Source: Albidovulum sediminis (GTDB taxonomy: Bacteria > Pseudomonadota > Alphaproteobacteria > Rhodobacterales > Rhodobacteraceae). From it: a DNA stretch of 64,000 nucleotides. Positions within the stretch are counted from its first letter, which is position 1. The number at the start of each line of letters is the position of its first letter. Below are positions 51,203 to 59,660 of the stretch, piece after piece. The translations under genes were made by a program, and so were the position numbers. The notes below the pieces were generated by a model. It was not told where the DNA came from and made no database searches. It saw nothing but the letters and a program-made list of their open reading frames with translations. Location: contig NZ_JAOCQF010000001.1 of assembly GCF_025380365.1 (NCBI RefSeq), positions 2,220,245 through 2,284,244 on the forward strand. The letters are read 5' to 3'.

Positions 51203-52456
51203 ATGCGCCCGCCCGTCTTCACCACACTTGGCTGCCGACTGAACGCCTACGAGACCGAGGCGATGAAGGAACTTGCCGCCGCGCATGGCGTCGGGGGTGC
51301 GGTGGTCGTCAACACCTGCGCGGTCACCGCCGAGGCGGTGCGCAAGGCCAGGCAGGAGATTCGTCGCCTCGCACGCGAAAACCCCGGCGCGCCGGTCATC
51401 GTCACCGGCTGCGCGGCGCAGACCGAGCCCGAGACATTCGCGGCGATGCCGGAGGTGACGCGCGTCATCGGCAACCATGAAAAAATGCAGCCGGCGACCT
51501 GGGCCGGCCTGACCGCACCCGACCTGATCGGCACGACCGAGCGGATCATGGTCGACGACATCATGAGCGTGAAGGAAACCGCCGGCCACCTGATCGACGG
51601 GTTCGGCCGTCATCGAGCCTATGTGCAGGTCCAGAACGGCTGCGACCACCGCTGCACCTTCTGCATCATTCCCTTCGGGCGGGGGAACTCCCGGTCGGTT
51701 CCGGCCGGCGTCGTCGTGGAGCAGATCCGGCGGCTGGTCGACAAGGGCTTCCTGGAGGTCGTTCTGACCGGTGTCGACCTGACATCCTGGGGCGCCGACC
51801 TGCCCGGTGGCCCGCGCCTGGGCGATCTGGTGATGCGCATCCTGCGCCTGGTGCCGGACCTTCCGCGCCTGCGCATCTCCTCGATCGACTCGATCGAGGC
51901 CGATGACAACCTGATGCTGGCGATCGCGACGGAACCGCGGCTGATGCCGCATCTGCACCTGTCGCTGCAACACGGTGACGACCTGATCCTGAAGCGGATG
52001 AAGCGTCGCCACCTGCGCGACGATGCCATCCGCTTCTGCGAGCAGGCGCGGCGCCTGCGCCCGGACATCGTCTTCGGCGCGGACCTGATCGCGGGTTTCC
52101 CGACCGAGACCGAGGCGATGTTCGAGAACACGCTGAAACTCGTGGCCGACTGCGACCTGACCTTCCTGCACGTCTTCCCTTTCAGCCCGCGCAAGGGCAC
52201 GCCGGCCGCGCGCATGCCCCAGGTCCGGGGCCCCGATATCCGCGACCGCGCAGCGCGGCTGCGCCAGGTGGGCGACGAAGTCCTGAACCGTCACCTGTCG
52301 GCGCAGACGGGCAAGACCCACAGGGTTCTGACCGAAGGGCCGCGCATCGGGCGCACCGAACAGTTCACGGAAGTCGCCTTTGACGAGGACCGCCCCGAAG
52401 GCGCGATCCTCGACGCCCGCATCAAGGGCTTCGGTCAGGGGCGGCTGAGGGCCTGA
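51203..52456 (+). CDS. mtaB: tRNA t6A37 methylthiotransferase MtaB
   Basis: 417 residues of a radical-SAM methylthiotransferase. The N-terminal UPF0004 domain has its three cluster cysteines (TLGCRLNAYE, NTCAVT, TGCAAQ), the radical-SAM core CDHRCTFC (C-x3-C-x2-C) is at about residue 150, and there is a C-terminal TRAM-like end. It converts t6A to ms2t6A at position 37 of tRNAs reading ANN codons. Operon with dapF; an arrangement common in this bacterial group. Confidence 0.94.
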   Translation: MRPPVFTTLGCRLNAYETEAMKELAAAHGVGGAVVVNTCAVTAEAVRKARQEIRRLARENPGAPVIVTGCAAQTEPETFAAMPEVTRVIGNHEKMQPATWAGLTAPDLIGTTERIMVDDIMSVKETAGHLIDGFGRHRAYVQVQNGCDHRCTFCIIPFGRGNSRSVPAGVVVEQIRRLVDKGFLEVVLTGVDLTSWGADLPGGPRLGDLVMRILRLVPDLPRLRISSIDSIEADDNLMLAIATEPRLMPHLHLSLQHGDDLILKRMKRRHLRDDAIRFCEQARRLRPDIVFGADLIAGFPTETEAMFENTLKLVADCDLTFLHVFPFSPRKGTPAARMPQVRGPDIRDRAARLRQVGDEVLNRHLSAQTGKTHRVLTEGPRIGRTEQFTEVAFDEDRPEGAILDARIKGFGQGRLRA

Positions 52457-52482
52457 ACCCCGGCACGACCTGCCTTCGCCCC

Positions 52483-52524
52483 CTGACGCAGATCAAATTC
52501 GCGACTGTCGATGCGTGCTATCAT
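52483..52524 (+). promoter_or_regulatory. Candidate FnrL box and class II promoter of the cytochrome c gene
   Basis: CTGAC-GCAG-ATCAA (52483-52496) matches TTGAY-N4-RTCAA at 9 of 10 positions. TATCAT at 52519-52524 is a -10 box whose predicted start (about 52531) lies 41.5 bases from the centre of the FNR site, the exact spacing of class II FNR promoters. Anaerobic or microaerobic activation is inferred. Confidence 0.6.
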
Positions 52525-52563
52525 TTACCTTACGGAAACGCATCATCTTGCGGGAGGAACGCA

Positions 52564-52974
52564 ATGCACAAGATGGTTTTCACGACGGCGCTGCTGATGG
52601 GTTTTGCGGGCCTTTCGCCTTTGGCCAAGGCGCAAAGTTCCGACATCGGCGCGCATCTCTACATGGACTACTGCGCCGCCTGCCACGGAGAAAGCGGCAA
52701 GGGTGATGGCGACATGGCGAACCTGATGACGATCGCGCCGCCGAACCTGACACTTCTGGCCAAGAACAACGACGGCGTGTTTCCGATGCTGAAGGTCATC
52801 CATATCATCGACGGCCGCACGGGCATGCGCGCCCACGGCGGACCGATGCCGGTGTTCGGCAAGGCCTTCATGTCGACCGAGCCCGGCCCGGCGAACCCCT
52901 ACGGCTCGATCCTGGAGTCGCGCGGGCGCGTCATGTCTGTGGCCTACTATCTGGAGACGATCCAGGCAGAGTGA
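52564..52974 (+). CDS. Periplasmic c-type cytochrome
   Basis: 136 residues. A signal peptide (TTALLMGFAGLSPLAKA) is followed by a single haem site YCAACHGESGKGDG and a likely axial Met in GGPMPVFGKAF. The fold is a class I cytochrome c of the cbb3/thiosulfate-associated small type; the partner is unknown. GGGAGGAA precedes the ATG. The candidate FnrL box upstream suggests a role when oxygen is scarce. Confidence 0.9.
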   Translation: MHKMVFTTALLMGFAGLSPLAKAQSSDIGAHLYMDYCAACHGESGKGDGDMANLMTIAPPNLTLLAKNNDGVFPMLKVIHIIDGRTGMRAHGGPMPVFGKAFMSTEPGPANPYGSILESRGRVMSVAYYLETIQAE

Positions 52975-52980
52975 CGAGCA

Positions 52981-53009
52981 TGGGCCGTGTCGACGTTCGG
53001 CGCGGCCCA
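52981..53009. terminator. Hairpin between cytochrome c and TetR genes
   Basis: TGGGCCG (52981-52987) and CGGCCCA (53003-53009) form a 7-bp stem with a 15-base loop between the two convergent genes, 7 bases after the cytochrome stop. The loop is large and there is no T-run, so this is tentative. Confidence 0.35.
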
Positions 53010-53046
53010 CGCTTTCGGGCGGCGAGGCCCGAGGTCGGCCCAGGTT

Positions 53047-53685
53047 TCAGCCCGCCCCGGTCGGTCGCGCGACACCATAGCGCGCCAGGAACATCTCCAC
53101 CGCCCCCTTGGCCACGCGATCCTGCGCAGCCTGATCGAACGTTTGCTTCACGCCAAGACAGGCGCAGGGAAAGATGAAGGCCTTGCACAGTTCCGCGAAC
53201 TGGTCGGCGGCAAGGTCGATGTCGTCGACCTTCAGTTCTCCGCGCGCTACCGCGCCGGTCAGATAGCCGCCCAGCCGTTCCCGCAGAAGCGCCGGGCCGT
53301 TCTCATAGAACTCACGTCCGAGTTCGGGGAACCTTTCGGATTCGGCAACGCTGATGCGGAACACGTTGCGTCCGAAATCCGACAGGGAAAATGCGATGAT
53401 GCGCCGCGCCGCTTCGGGCAGGACGACCTCGGGCGGGGCGGACAGATCGACCAGCGCCTCGGCCTCGTCGGCCTGCCTTCGGCATTCACGCGTCGCAACC
53501 TCGACGAAAAGGACGCGCTTGTCGGGGAAGTAGTTGTAGAGCGTGGCTTTCGACACCCCCGCTTCGCGCGCGATGTCGTCCACGCTGGCGCCTTCGAACC
53601 CGTCGCGCAGGAAAACCAGCCGGGCGCCTTCCAGCACCTTGTCGAACTTCCTGCCCTTGCGGATCGCGCTTCCCTCGCCGGTCAA
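53047..53685 (-). CDS. TetR/AcrR family transcriptional regulator
   Basis: About 212 residues from a TTG at 53683-53685 with AAGGAA five bases upstream; no ATG precedes the conserved part. Helix-turn-helix: LVFLRDGFEGASVDDIAREAG, VSKATLYNYFPDKRVLF. The C-terminal domain (VFRISVAESERFPELGREFY; ELCKAFIFPC) resembles the AefR/TetR_C_7-like group. Preceded on the same strand by a 53-residue exported protein gene, itself behind two identical operators (53939-53954, 53965-53980), so it probably regulates its own transcript. Confidence 0.85.
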   Translation of the reverse strand: MTGEGSAIRKGRKFDKVLEGARLVFLRDGFEGASVDDIAREAGVSKATLYNYFPDKRVLFVEVATRECRRQADEAEALVDLSAPPEVVLPEAARRIIAFSLSDFGRNVFRISVAESERFPELGREFYENGPALLRERLGGYLTGAVARGELKVDDIDLAADQFAELCKAFIFPCACLGVKQTFDQAAQDRVAKGAVEMFLARYGVARPTGAG

Positions 53686-53761
53686 ACTGTCTTCCTTGTG
53701 GCCGGGACGTCCGGCGCGGGAATGATAGACGCGGCCATCGCGACCGGGCAAGCGGCGGCGG

Positions 53762-53923
53762 TCACTTTCCGTCAGCCGTGGGGCAGGGCTGTGTCGCGGG
53801 CGCGCAGGTCTGGACACCCTGCGGGAACGTAAGGCGCGGCAGGTCGAACGTGAAGTTCTCCGCCGCGGCGGGCAGTGCGATTGCGGCAAGGAAGCCGGCG
53901 ATGACGATGCGACACGTGTTCAT
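53762..53923 (-). CDS. Small exported protein, 53 aa
   Basis: A short gene I do not recognise by name. MNTCRIVIAGFLAAIALPAAA is a good signal peptide; the mature part of about 32 residues (starting ENFTFDLPRLTFP) has two Cys nine residues apart or less, suited to a disulfide. ATG 53921-53923 is preceded by GGAGAAACGG, and third-position G+C is high, as in neighbouring genes. It lies 76 bases before the TetR gene on the same strand and 15 bases after an operator, so it is the first gene of a regulated pair. Confidence 0.65.
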   Translation of the reverse strand: MNTCRIVIAGFLAAIALPAAAENFTFDLPRLTFPQGVQTCAPATQPCPTADGK

Positions 53924-53938
53924 CCGTTTCTCCAATTC

Positions 53939-53954
53939 TGAACTGATCGGTTCA
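53939..53954. promoter_or_regulatory. TetR-type operator A (TGAACTGATCGGTTCA)
   Basis: A 16-bp near-perfect palindrome 15 bases before the small-protein ATG. An identical copy stands 26 bp away, and the repeats continue for another CTTTT. Such sites are typical of TetR/AcrR repressors; the TetR gene two genes downstream is the likely binder. Confidence 0.75.
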
Positions 53955-53964
53955 CTTTTGTAAA

Positions 53965-53980
53965 TGAACTGATCGGTTCA
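53965..53980. promoter_or_regulatory. TetR-type operator B (TGAACTGATCGGTTCA)
   Basis: Identical copy of operator A, 26 bp centre to centre, in the region between the small-protein gene and mbfA. Two sites so close would hold two dimers over the leftward promoter. Confidence 0.75.
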
Positions 53981-54053
53981 CTTTTTCAAGACCCCCACAC
54001 CGCGTCCCGGCAGTATGGCGCCTGCCCTTGCCCATCCGCCGCGACCGGCCTAG

Positions 54054-54070
54054 TTTGGAATGATTCCAGA
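54054..54070. promoter_or_regulatory. Irr box (iron control element) before mbfA
   Basis: TTTGGAATGATTCCAGA fits the published Irr-box/ICE pattern TTTRGAAYNRTTCYAAA at 16 of 17 positions and is a near-perfect palindrome. It lies 12 bases before the mbfA ATG. In rhizobia, Irr represses mbfA through such a site when iron is low. Confidence 0.75.
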
Positions 54071-54082
54071 TCGGAGACGAAA

Positions 54083-55060
54083 ATGATCCCTGGCTTGGCG
54101 AACCGCCGTCGCTTTTCTGACCTGAGCGAACAGGAAGTCCTGGCGCTGGCCATCTCCTCCGAGGAGGACGACGCGCGCATCTACCGGACCTATGCCGAAC
54201 GGCTGCGCAAGGAGTATCCGGCCTCGGCCGCGATCTTCGAGGCCATGGCAAAGGAGGAGGACACCCATCGCCACTGGCTGATCGAACGCCACCGCACGCG
54301 CTTCGGCGAGACGATCCCCCTGATCCGGAGGGAGCATGTCGCTGGGTTCTACGCCCGCCGCCCCGTCTGGCTGATCGAGAACCTGTCGCTGGAGCGAATC
54401 CGGGCCGAGGCAGAGGCGATGGAACGTGACGCAGCGGCCTTTTACACCCGGGCCGCACAGCGAACGGAAGACGCGGACACCCGCAAGCTTCTGGGCGATC
54501 TGGCGGCCGCCGAAACCAAGCACGAGGCCAGGGCCGAAGGCCTGGTCGAAACGCATCTGGACGAAGACACGAAGGGCGAGGAAGACCGTGCGGCGCACCG
54601 TCAGTTCATCCTGACCTGGGTGCAGCCTGGCCTTGCGGGTCTGATGGACGGCTCCGTTTCCACACTGGCCCCCATCTTCGCGACCGCCTTCGCGACGCAG
54701 GACCCCTGGACCACCTTCCTCGTCGGGCTGGCCGCATCGGTCGGCGCGGGCATCTCGATGGGCTTCACCGAGGCCGCGCACGACGACGGCGTGCTGTCGG
54801 GCCGCGGATCGCCCCTGAAGCGCGGGCTTGCCTCTGGGGTGATGACGACCCTTGGTGGCCTGGGCCACGCCCTGCCATACCTTATCCCGGACTTCTGGAC
54901 CGCGACGACCATCGCCATCGCCATCGTCTTCGTCGAGCTTTGGGCCATCGTCTGGATACAGAACCGGTTCATGGAGACGCCGTTCCTCAGGGCGACGTTC
55001 CAGGTCGTGCTGGGCGGCGCGCTCGTCTTTGCCGCTGGTGTCCTGATCGGCGCCGGGTAG
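54083..55060 (+). CDS. mbfA: Membrane-bound ferritin MbfA (ferritin-like + VIT1 domain)
   Basis: 325 residues. The N-terminal ferritin-like four-helix part (residues about 12-160) carries Glu/His di-iron ligands (SSEEDDARIYRTYAERL, KEEDTHRHWL, EAMERDAAAFY, AAETKHEARAEG). The C-terminal half is a VIT1/CCC1-type transporter domain (LAGLMDGSVSTLAPIFATAF, AAHDDG) with about five helices. MbfA exports iron from the cytoplasm and protects from iron and peroxide stress in Bradyrhizobium and Agrobacterium. GGAGA precedes the ATG and an Irr box lies just upstream. Confidence 0.93.
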   Translation: MIPGLANRRRFSDLSEQEVLALAISSEEDDARIYRTYAERLRKEYPASAAIFEAMAKEEDTHRHWLIERHRTRFGETIPLIRREHVAGFYARRPVWLIENLSLERIRAEAEAMERDAAAFYTRAAQRTEDADTRKLLGDLAAAETKHEARAEGLVETHLDEDTKGEEDRAAHRQFILTWVQPGLAGLMDGSVSTLAPIFATAFATQDPWTTFLVGLAASVGAGISMGFTEAAHDDGVLSGRGSPLKRGLASGVMTTLGGLGHALPYLIPDFWTATTIAIAIVFVELWAIVWIQNRFMETPFLRATFQVVLGGALVFAAGVLIGAG

Positions 55061-55095
55061 ACTGGCGCCATCCATTGTTGGAACGAGGCGCCGGC

Positions 55096-55791
55096 ATGTA
55101 CCACCGCGACAAGGTCACCTATCAGCCGCTTCCCCTGCCCGATCGTGTCAGCCTGCCTGACGACCAGGCGCTGGCGGCTGCCACCCGGTTCCGGGGCTAC
55201 ATGCGCAAGCGGCATTCGGTGCGCGATTTCCGGCCCGACCCGGTTCCCGTCGAGGTTATCGCCGCCTGCATCGAGGCGGCCGGCACTGCGCCGTCGGGCG
55301 CCAACCACCAGCCCTGGCATTTTGTCGCGATCTCGGATCCGGCAATGAAATCGCAGGTCCGCGAGGCGGCGGAGGAGGAGGAGCGCGCCTTCTATGAAGG
55401 CGGCGCGGGCGACGAATGGCTCCGCGCGCTCGAACCGATCGGCACGGGCGCGTCCAAGCCGCATCTCGACATCGCGCCCTGGCTGATCGTCGTCTTTGCG
55501 CAGCGCTATGGGGTGACGCAGGACGGCCACCGCTACAAGAACTACTACGTCCCCGAAAGCGTGGGCATCGCGACCGGGTTCCTGATTGCCGCGCTGCACC
55601 ACGCCGGCCTTTCGACGCTGACGCATACGCCCAACCCGATGAAGTTCCTCAACGCCCTTTGCGACCGGCCCGAAAGCGAAAAGCCGGTCATGATCCTTGC
55701 CGTCGGTCACGCCGCGCCGGAGGCGACGGTGCCGGCGGTGGCCAAGATCAAGAAACCGCTGCACGAAATTCTGACAATCAGACAGGGCTGA
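55096..55791 (+). CDS. Nitroreductase family flavoprotein (iodotyrosine-deiodinase-like)
   Basis: 231 residues. KRHSVRDFRPDPVP near residue 39 binds FMN phosphate, GTAPSGANHQPWHF is the second FMN segment, and GIATGFLIAALHHAGLSTLTHTP is the nitroreductase core helix. The insertion between them and the SGANHQPW motif resemble bacterial iodotyrosine deiodinase homologues; the physiological substrate is unknown. Starts 35 bases after mbfA and may be in its transcript. Confidence 0.87.
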   Translation: MYHRDKVTYQPLPLPDRVSLPDDQALAAATRFRGYMRKRHSVRDFRPDPVPVEVIAACIEAAGTAPSGANHQPWHFVAISDPAMKSQVREAAEEEERAFYEGGAGDEWLRALEPIGTGASKPHLDIAPWLIVVFAQRYGVTQDGHRYKNYYVPESVGIATGFLIAALHHAGLSTLTHTPNPMKFLNALCDRPESEKPVMILAVGHAAPEATVPAVAKIKKPLHEILTIRQG

Positions 55792-55903
55792 GCGCTGGCC
55801 ACCGGCGGCGCGTCCATGCTAGGCAGCGACAGGGCCGGCTGACCCGGACGGCCCTGGCGCCGCATCGCAAGGACCTCGGGCGACCGACCGACGACACGAG
55901 ACA

Positions 55904-56833
55904 ATGCTGGCGATATTCCTGAAAACACTTCCTTTCTTCGCGCTGATCGGGATCGGCTGGGGCGCGGGTCGTCTGCGCTTCTTCCCCGATGCGGCGACCG
56001 AATACCTGACACGCTTCGTCTTCTACTTCGCGCTGTCGGCCATGCTTTTCCGATTTGCCGCTAACCTGTCGCTGGCGGAAATCTTCGACGCCCGGTTTGC
56101 CGCGGCCTATCTGGCGGGATGCATGGCCGTCTATCTGCTTGCCACGCTCGTGGCGCGGCTCCGCGGCATTTCCGCCGCCGAAGGCGCGGTCGAGGCGCAG
56201 TGCGCGGTGATTGGGAATACCGGCTTCCTGGGCGTGCCGCTTCTGACCGCGCTGCTTGGCGCCGAAGCCGCGGGCCCGATCCTGATGGTGCTTTCCATCG
56301 ACCTGATCGTGTTCTCGAGCCTCATCACGCTCATCATCACCGGCACGCGCGAGGGGCATCTGTCGCCGCGCATCATCAAGGTCCTGGTGCTGGGTCTTTG
56401 CAGGAACCCCATGATCGTCGCGATGGTCGCGGGCCTTTCCATCTCCTCCCTCGGCGTGTCGCTGCCCGCCCCGGTCGAGGAGTTCACGGCCATTCTTGGA
56501 GCCGCGGCGACCCCATGCGCGCTTTTCGCCATCGGGGCATCGCTTGCGTCGAAAACGACCGAGCGTTTGTCGGTCGCACTCTGGCTATCGTTCGCCAAAC
56601 TGGTACTTCATCCGCTGGCAGTGGCGGCCGCCGCCCTTCTCGTCTTCGCGGTGGAGCCTTTCGCCGCAGGCGTGATGATCGCGGCTGCGGCGCTGCCGGT
56701 GGCGGGCAACGTCTATATCCTGGCCCGCAGCTACGGGGTCGCGCCGCAGCGCGTGTCGGCCTCGATCCTGATTTCCACGGTGTTCAGCATCGTGACCGTA
56801 TCGCTCGTGGTCGCCTGGATCACCGGCGTCTGA
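55904..56833 (+). CDS. AEC family transporter (auxin efflux carrier type)
   Basis: 309 residues, about ten membrane helices in two repeats with the family's broken-helix segments (AVIGNTGFLGVPLLTALLG; GAAATPCALFAIGASL). Bacterial members move small organic acids such as malate or malonate; the cargo here is unknown. The gene for S-formylglutathione hydrolase begins 14 bases downstream. Upstream (55792-55903) there is a hairpin CAGGGCCG-N11-CGGCCCTG without a T-run. Confidence 0.88.
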   Translation: MLAIFLKTLPFFALIGIGWGAGRLRFFPDAATEYLTRFVFYFALSAMLFRFAANLSLAEIFDARFAAAYLAGCMAVYLLATLVARLRGISAAEGAVEAQCAVIGNTGFLGVPLLTALLGAEAAGPILMVLSIDLIVFSSLITLIITGTREGHLSPRIIKVLVLGLCRNPMIVAMVAGLSISSLGVSLPAPVEEFTAILGAAATPCALFAIGASLASKTTERLSVALWLSFAKLVLHPLAVAAAALLVFAVEPFAAGVMIAAAALPVAGNVYILARSYGVAPQRVSASILISTVFSIVTVSLVVAWITGV

Positions 56834-56847
56834 GGAAAGGAGACCAC

Positions 56848-57681
56848 ATGCAGACCGTGTCGGAAAACAAGTGCTTCGGCGGCATCCAGGGCGTCTACCG
56901 CCATGCGTCGGAAACCTGCGCCTGCGACATGACATTCGGCCTTTTCCTGCCGCAAGAGGCCGCCTATGGCCCGGTCCCGGTCCTGTGGTACCTGTCCGGC
57001 CTGACCTGCACGCATGAAAACGCGATGGTCAAGGCAGGGGCGCAGGCCTGGGCGGCCGAGGCGGGGATCGCGCTTGTCTTTCCCGACACATCGCCCCGCG
57101 GCGACGGGGTGGCCAACGACGAGGCCTATGACCTCGGCCAGGGGGCGGGTTTCTACGTCAACGCGACCGAACAGCCTTGGGCGGATCACTACCGAATGTG
57201 GGACTACATCGCCGAGGAGCTTCCGGCCATCGTCACGGCCAACTTCGCAGTGGCCGAGGATCGCCAGGCCATCTCCGGCCATTCGATGGGCGGGCATGGC
57301 GCGCTAACGCTGGCGATGCGGCTGCCAGGCCGCTTCCGCTCGGTCTCCGCCTTTGCCCCGATTGCCAATCCCACGCGCTCCGACTGGGGGCGCAAGCAGT
57401 TCGCCGCCTATCTCGGCGCCGACGAAAGCCGCTGGGCGCAGCATGATGCGACGCTCCTGATGCAGCGGAGGGGCTTTGACGGGCCGGTGCTGATCGACCA
57501 GGGCTCGAAGGACCAGTTCCTGGACCTCCTGCGGCCCGAGGCGCTGGCGCACGCGCTGATGGAACGCCGCCAGAACGGCCAGTTCCGGATGCAACCGGGC
57601 TATGACCACAGCTACTTCTTCGTCTCGACCTTCATGCGCGACCACATCGCGTTTCACACCGAGGCGCTGTTTCAGGACTGA
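56848..57681 (+). CDS. fghA: S-formylglutathione hydrolase
   Basis: 277 residues, the standard length of the esterase-D family. Catalytic triad: Ser in GHSMGGHGAL, Asp in DQGSKDQFLD, His in GYDHSYFF; YLSGLTCTHENAM holds the oxyanion region. It hydrolyses S-formylglutathione to formate and glutathione in formaldehyde detoxification. AGGAAAGGAG precedes the ATG. The preceding enzyme (glutathione-dependent formaldehyde dehydrogenase) is not in the window. The neighbouring genes sthA and the AEC transporter share the operon. Confidence 0.96.
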   Translation: MQTVSENKCFGGIQGVYRHASETCACDMTFGLFLPQEAAYGPVPVLWYLSGLTCTHENAMVKAGAQAWAAEAGIALVFPDTSPRGDGVANDEAYDLGQGAGFYVNATEQPWADHYRMWDYIAEELPAIVTANFAVAEDRQAISGHSMGGHGALTLAMRLPGRFRSVSAFAPIANPTRSDWGRKQFAAYLGADESRWAQHDATLLMQRRGFDGPVLIDQGSKDQFLDLLRPEALAHALMERRQNGQFRMQPGYDHSYFFVSTFMRDHIAFHTEALFQD

Positions 57682-57687
57682 TCCGCG

Positions 57688-59115
57688 ATGAGCCACTATG
57701 ACCTGATCATCATCGGCTCCGGCCCCGCCGGCAAGGCCGCGGCCATCCAGGCCGGCAAGCTCAAGCGACGCGTTCTGGTGATCGACCGCAAGGACCGGCT
57801 GGGCGGCGTGTCCGTCCATACCGGCACCATCCCGTCCAAGACGCTGCGCGAAACGGTCCTGAACCTGTCGGGCTGGCGCGAACGGTCGTTCTATGGCCGG
57901 TCCTACCGGGTGAAGGCGGACATCAGTTCGGAAGACCTGAAGATGCGGCTGCACAAGACGCTCGACTACGAGGTCGACGTGCTGGAGCATCAGTTCAACC
58001 GGAACCATGTCGAAACGCTTCTGGGCAGCGCGCGGTTCACTGCCCCCCACGAGGTCGAGGTGGCGACACATGCGGGCGAAACCGTCCGCATGTCCGCCGA
58101 CCGGTTCCTGATCGCCACCGGAACCCGCACGCACCGGCCGAAGGAGGTACCCTTCAACGGCCGCTCCGTCGTGGACAGCGACGAGTTCCTGGAACTGGGC
58201 CAGCTGCCGCGCAGCCTGTGCGTCGTCGGCGCGGGTGTCATCGGGGTCGAATACGCCACGATGTTCACCGCGCTCGACGTGCGGGTGACGCTGATCGAAC
58301 CGCGCGAGACCTTCCTCGACTTCATAGACCGCCACACGATCGAGGAATTCACCCACCAGATCCGCGAAAACGGGCTCGATCTGCGGCTCGGCTCCCCCAT
58401 CGAGAAGATCGAGGACGAGGGGACGCATGTCGAGGTGTGCCTGAAGAACGGCCGTCACATCCGGACCGAGATGCTTCTGTTCGCCGCCGGCCGCATGGGC
58501 GCGACCGACACGCTCAACCTGGGCGCGGCGGGGCTGGAGACCGACCATCGCGGCCGGCTCGAGGTGGACCGCAAGACCTACCAGACGAAGGCCGGCCACA
58601 TCTACGCGGCGGGCGACGTGATCGGCCACCCGTCGCTTGCCTCGACGTCGATCCAGCAGGGGCGCGTCGCGGCCTGCCACGCGCTCCAGACGCCGACGCT
58701 TCCCGAAAGCCCGTGGTTCCCCTACGGCATCTATTCCGTCCCCGAGATCTCCACCTGCGGCATGTCCGAGGAGGAGGTGCAATCGCGCGGCATCCCCTAT
58801 GAGGTGGGCATCGCCCGGTTCCGCGAAACCTCGCGCGGGCACATCATGGGGATCGAGCACGGGATGCTGAAGATGCTGGTCAGCCTCAAGACCCGGCGGC
58901 TTCTGGGCGTGCAGATCGTCGGCGAAGGGGCCACGGAACTGATCCACATCGCGCAGGCGGTGCTGAACCTCAAGGGCACGGTGGACTACTTCGTGGAAAA
59001 CACCTTCAACTATCCCACGCTGGCCGAGGCCTACCGCATCGCCGGCCTTGACGCTTTCAACCGGATGCCGATTCCCAAGGCCTACAAGGTGCCGCGCCAG
59101 AAGCCGCAGCCATGA
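57688..59115 (+). CDS. sthA: Soluble (Si-specific) NAD(P)+ transhydrogenase
   Basis: 475 residues of the flavoprotein disulfide reductase fold: FAD motif [17 protein letters not shown] motif [12 protein letters not shown] at about residue 180, and late [13 protein letters not shown]. The site of the redox Cys pair reads [17 protein letters not shown], so the disulfide is absent, as in SthA and unlike lipoamide dehydrogenase. It balances NADPH and NADH in the cytoplasm. It begins 6 bases after fghA and overlaps the YaiI gene (ATGA). Confidence 0.94.
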   Translation: MSHYDLIIIGSGPAGKAAAIQAGKLKRRVLVIDRKDRLGGVSVHTGTIPSKTLRETVLNLSGWRERSFYGRSYRVKADISSEDLKMRLHKTLDYEVDVLEHQFNRNHVETLLGSARFTAPHEVEVATHAGETVRMSADRFLIATGTRTHRPKEVPFNGRSVVDSDEFLELGQLPRSLCVVGAGVIGVEYATMFTALDVRVTLIEPRETFLDFIDRHTIEEFTHQIRENGLDLRLGSPIEKIEDEGTHVEVCLKNGRHIRTEMLLFAAGRMGATDTLNLGAAGLETDHRGRLEVDRKTYQTKAGHIYAAGDVIGHPSLASTSIQQGRVAACHALQTPTLPESPWFPYGIYSVPEISTCGMSEEEVQSRGIPYEVGIARFRETSRGHIMGIEHGMLKMLVSLKTRRLLGVQIVGEGATELIHIAQAVLNLKGTVDYFVENTFNYPTLAEAYRIAGLDAFNRMPIPKAYKVPRQKPQP

Positions 59116-59558
59116 CCCTGTTCATCGACGCCGACGCCTGCCCGGTGAAGGAGGAATGCATCCGCGCCGCCGAGCGTTTGGGCGTTCCGGTCAAGCTGGT
59201 CTGCAACGGCGGCATCCGCCCCTCGGCGCATCCGCTGGTCGAAACCGTCTTCGTCACCGCAGGCCCGGACGAGGCCGACAAGTGGATCGCCGAACGGGCG
59301 GGCGAGGGTGACGTGGTGGTGACGGCCGACATCCCGCTGGCCGCGAAATGCGTGGCCGCCGGGGCCGCGGTGCTGAAGCCGGACGGAGAGGCACTGACCA
59401 CGGCCAACATCGGCATCACGCTCGCCACCCGCGACCTGATGGCCGACCTGCGCGCGGCCGACCCGTTCAGGCAGGGCGGCGGGCGGCCGTTTTCCCGCCA
59501 GGACCGGGCGCGGTTTTCGGCCGCGCTCGACCGCGCACTCAGGGTCGCCCGCAGATGA
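59112..59558 (+). CDS. YaiI/YqxD family (DUF188) protein
   Basis: 148 residues with the family's opening [12 protein letters not shown], the [13 protein letters not shown] segment and the [19 protein letters not shown] motif, which give a PIN-like fold. Function is not established; a nuclease role is often supposed. Coupled to sthA by ATGA; a non-coding stretch of 102 bases follows. Confidence 0.92.
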   Translation: MTLFIDADACPVKEECIRAAERLGVPVKLVCNGGIRPSAHPLVETVFVTAGPDEADKWIAERAGEGDVVVTADIPLAAKCVAAGAAVLKPDGEALTTANIGITLATRDLMADLRAADPFRQGGGRPFSRQDRARFSAALDRALRVARR

Positions 59559-59660
59559 CCTTTCCCGCGGACGCCGGCGCGCGCGAAAGAACGATGGCGC
59601 ACCCCGCCACCTGTCGCGGATGGAACAGACAAGGCGGCATGCCACCCGTTCAGTAGCCCC

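Noticed and set aside
57688-59115. Dihydrolipoamide dehydrogenase
   Set aside because: The CxxxxC redox disulfide is missing at the expected place, which fits SthA.
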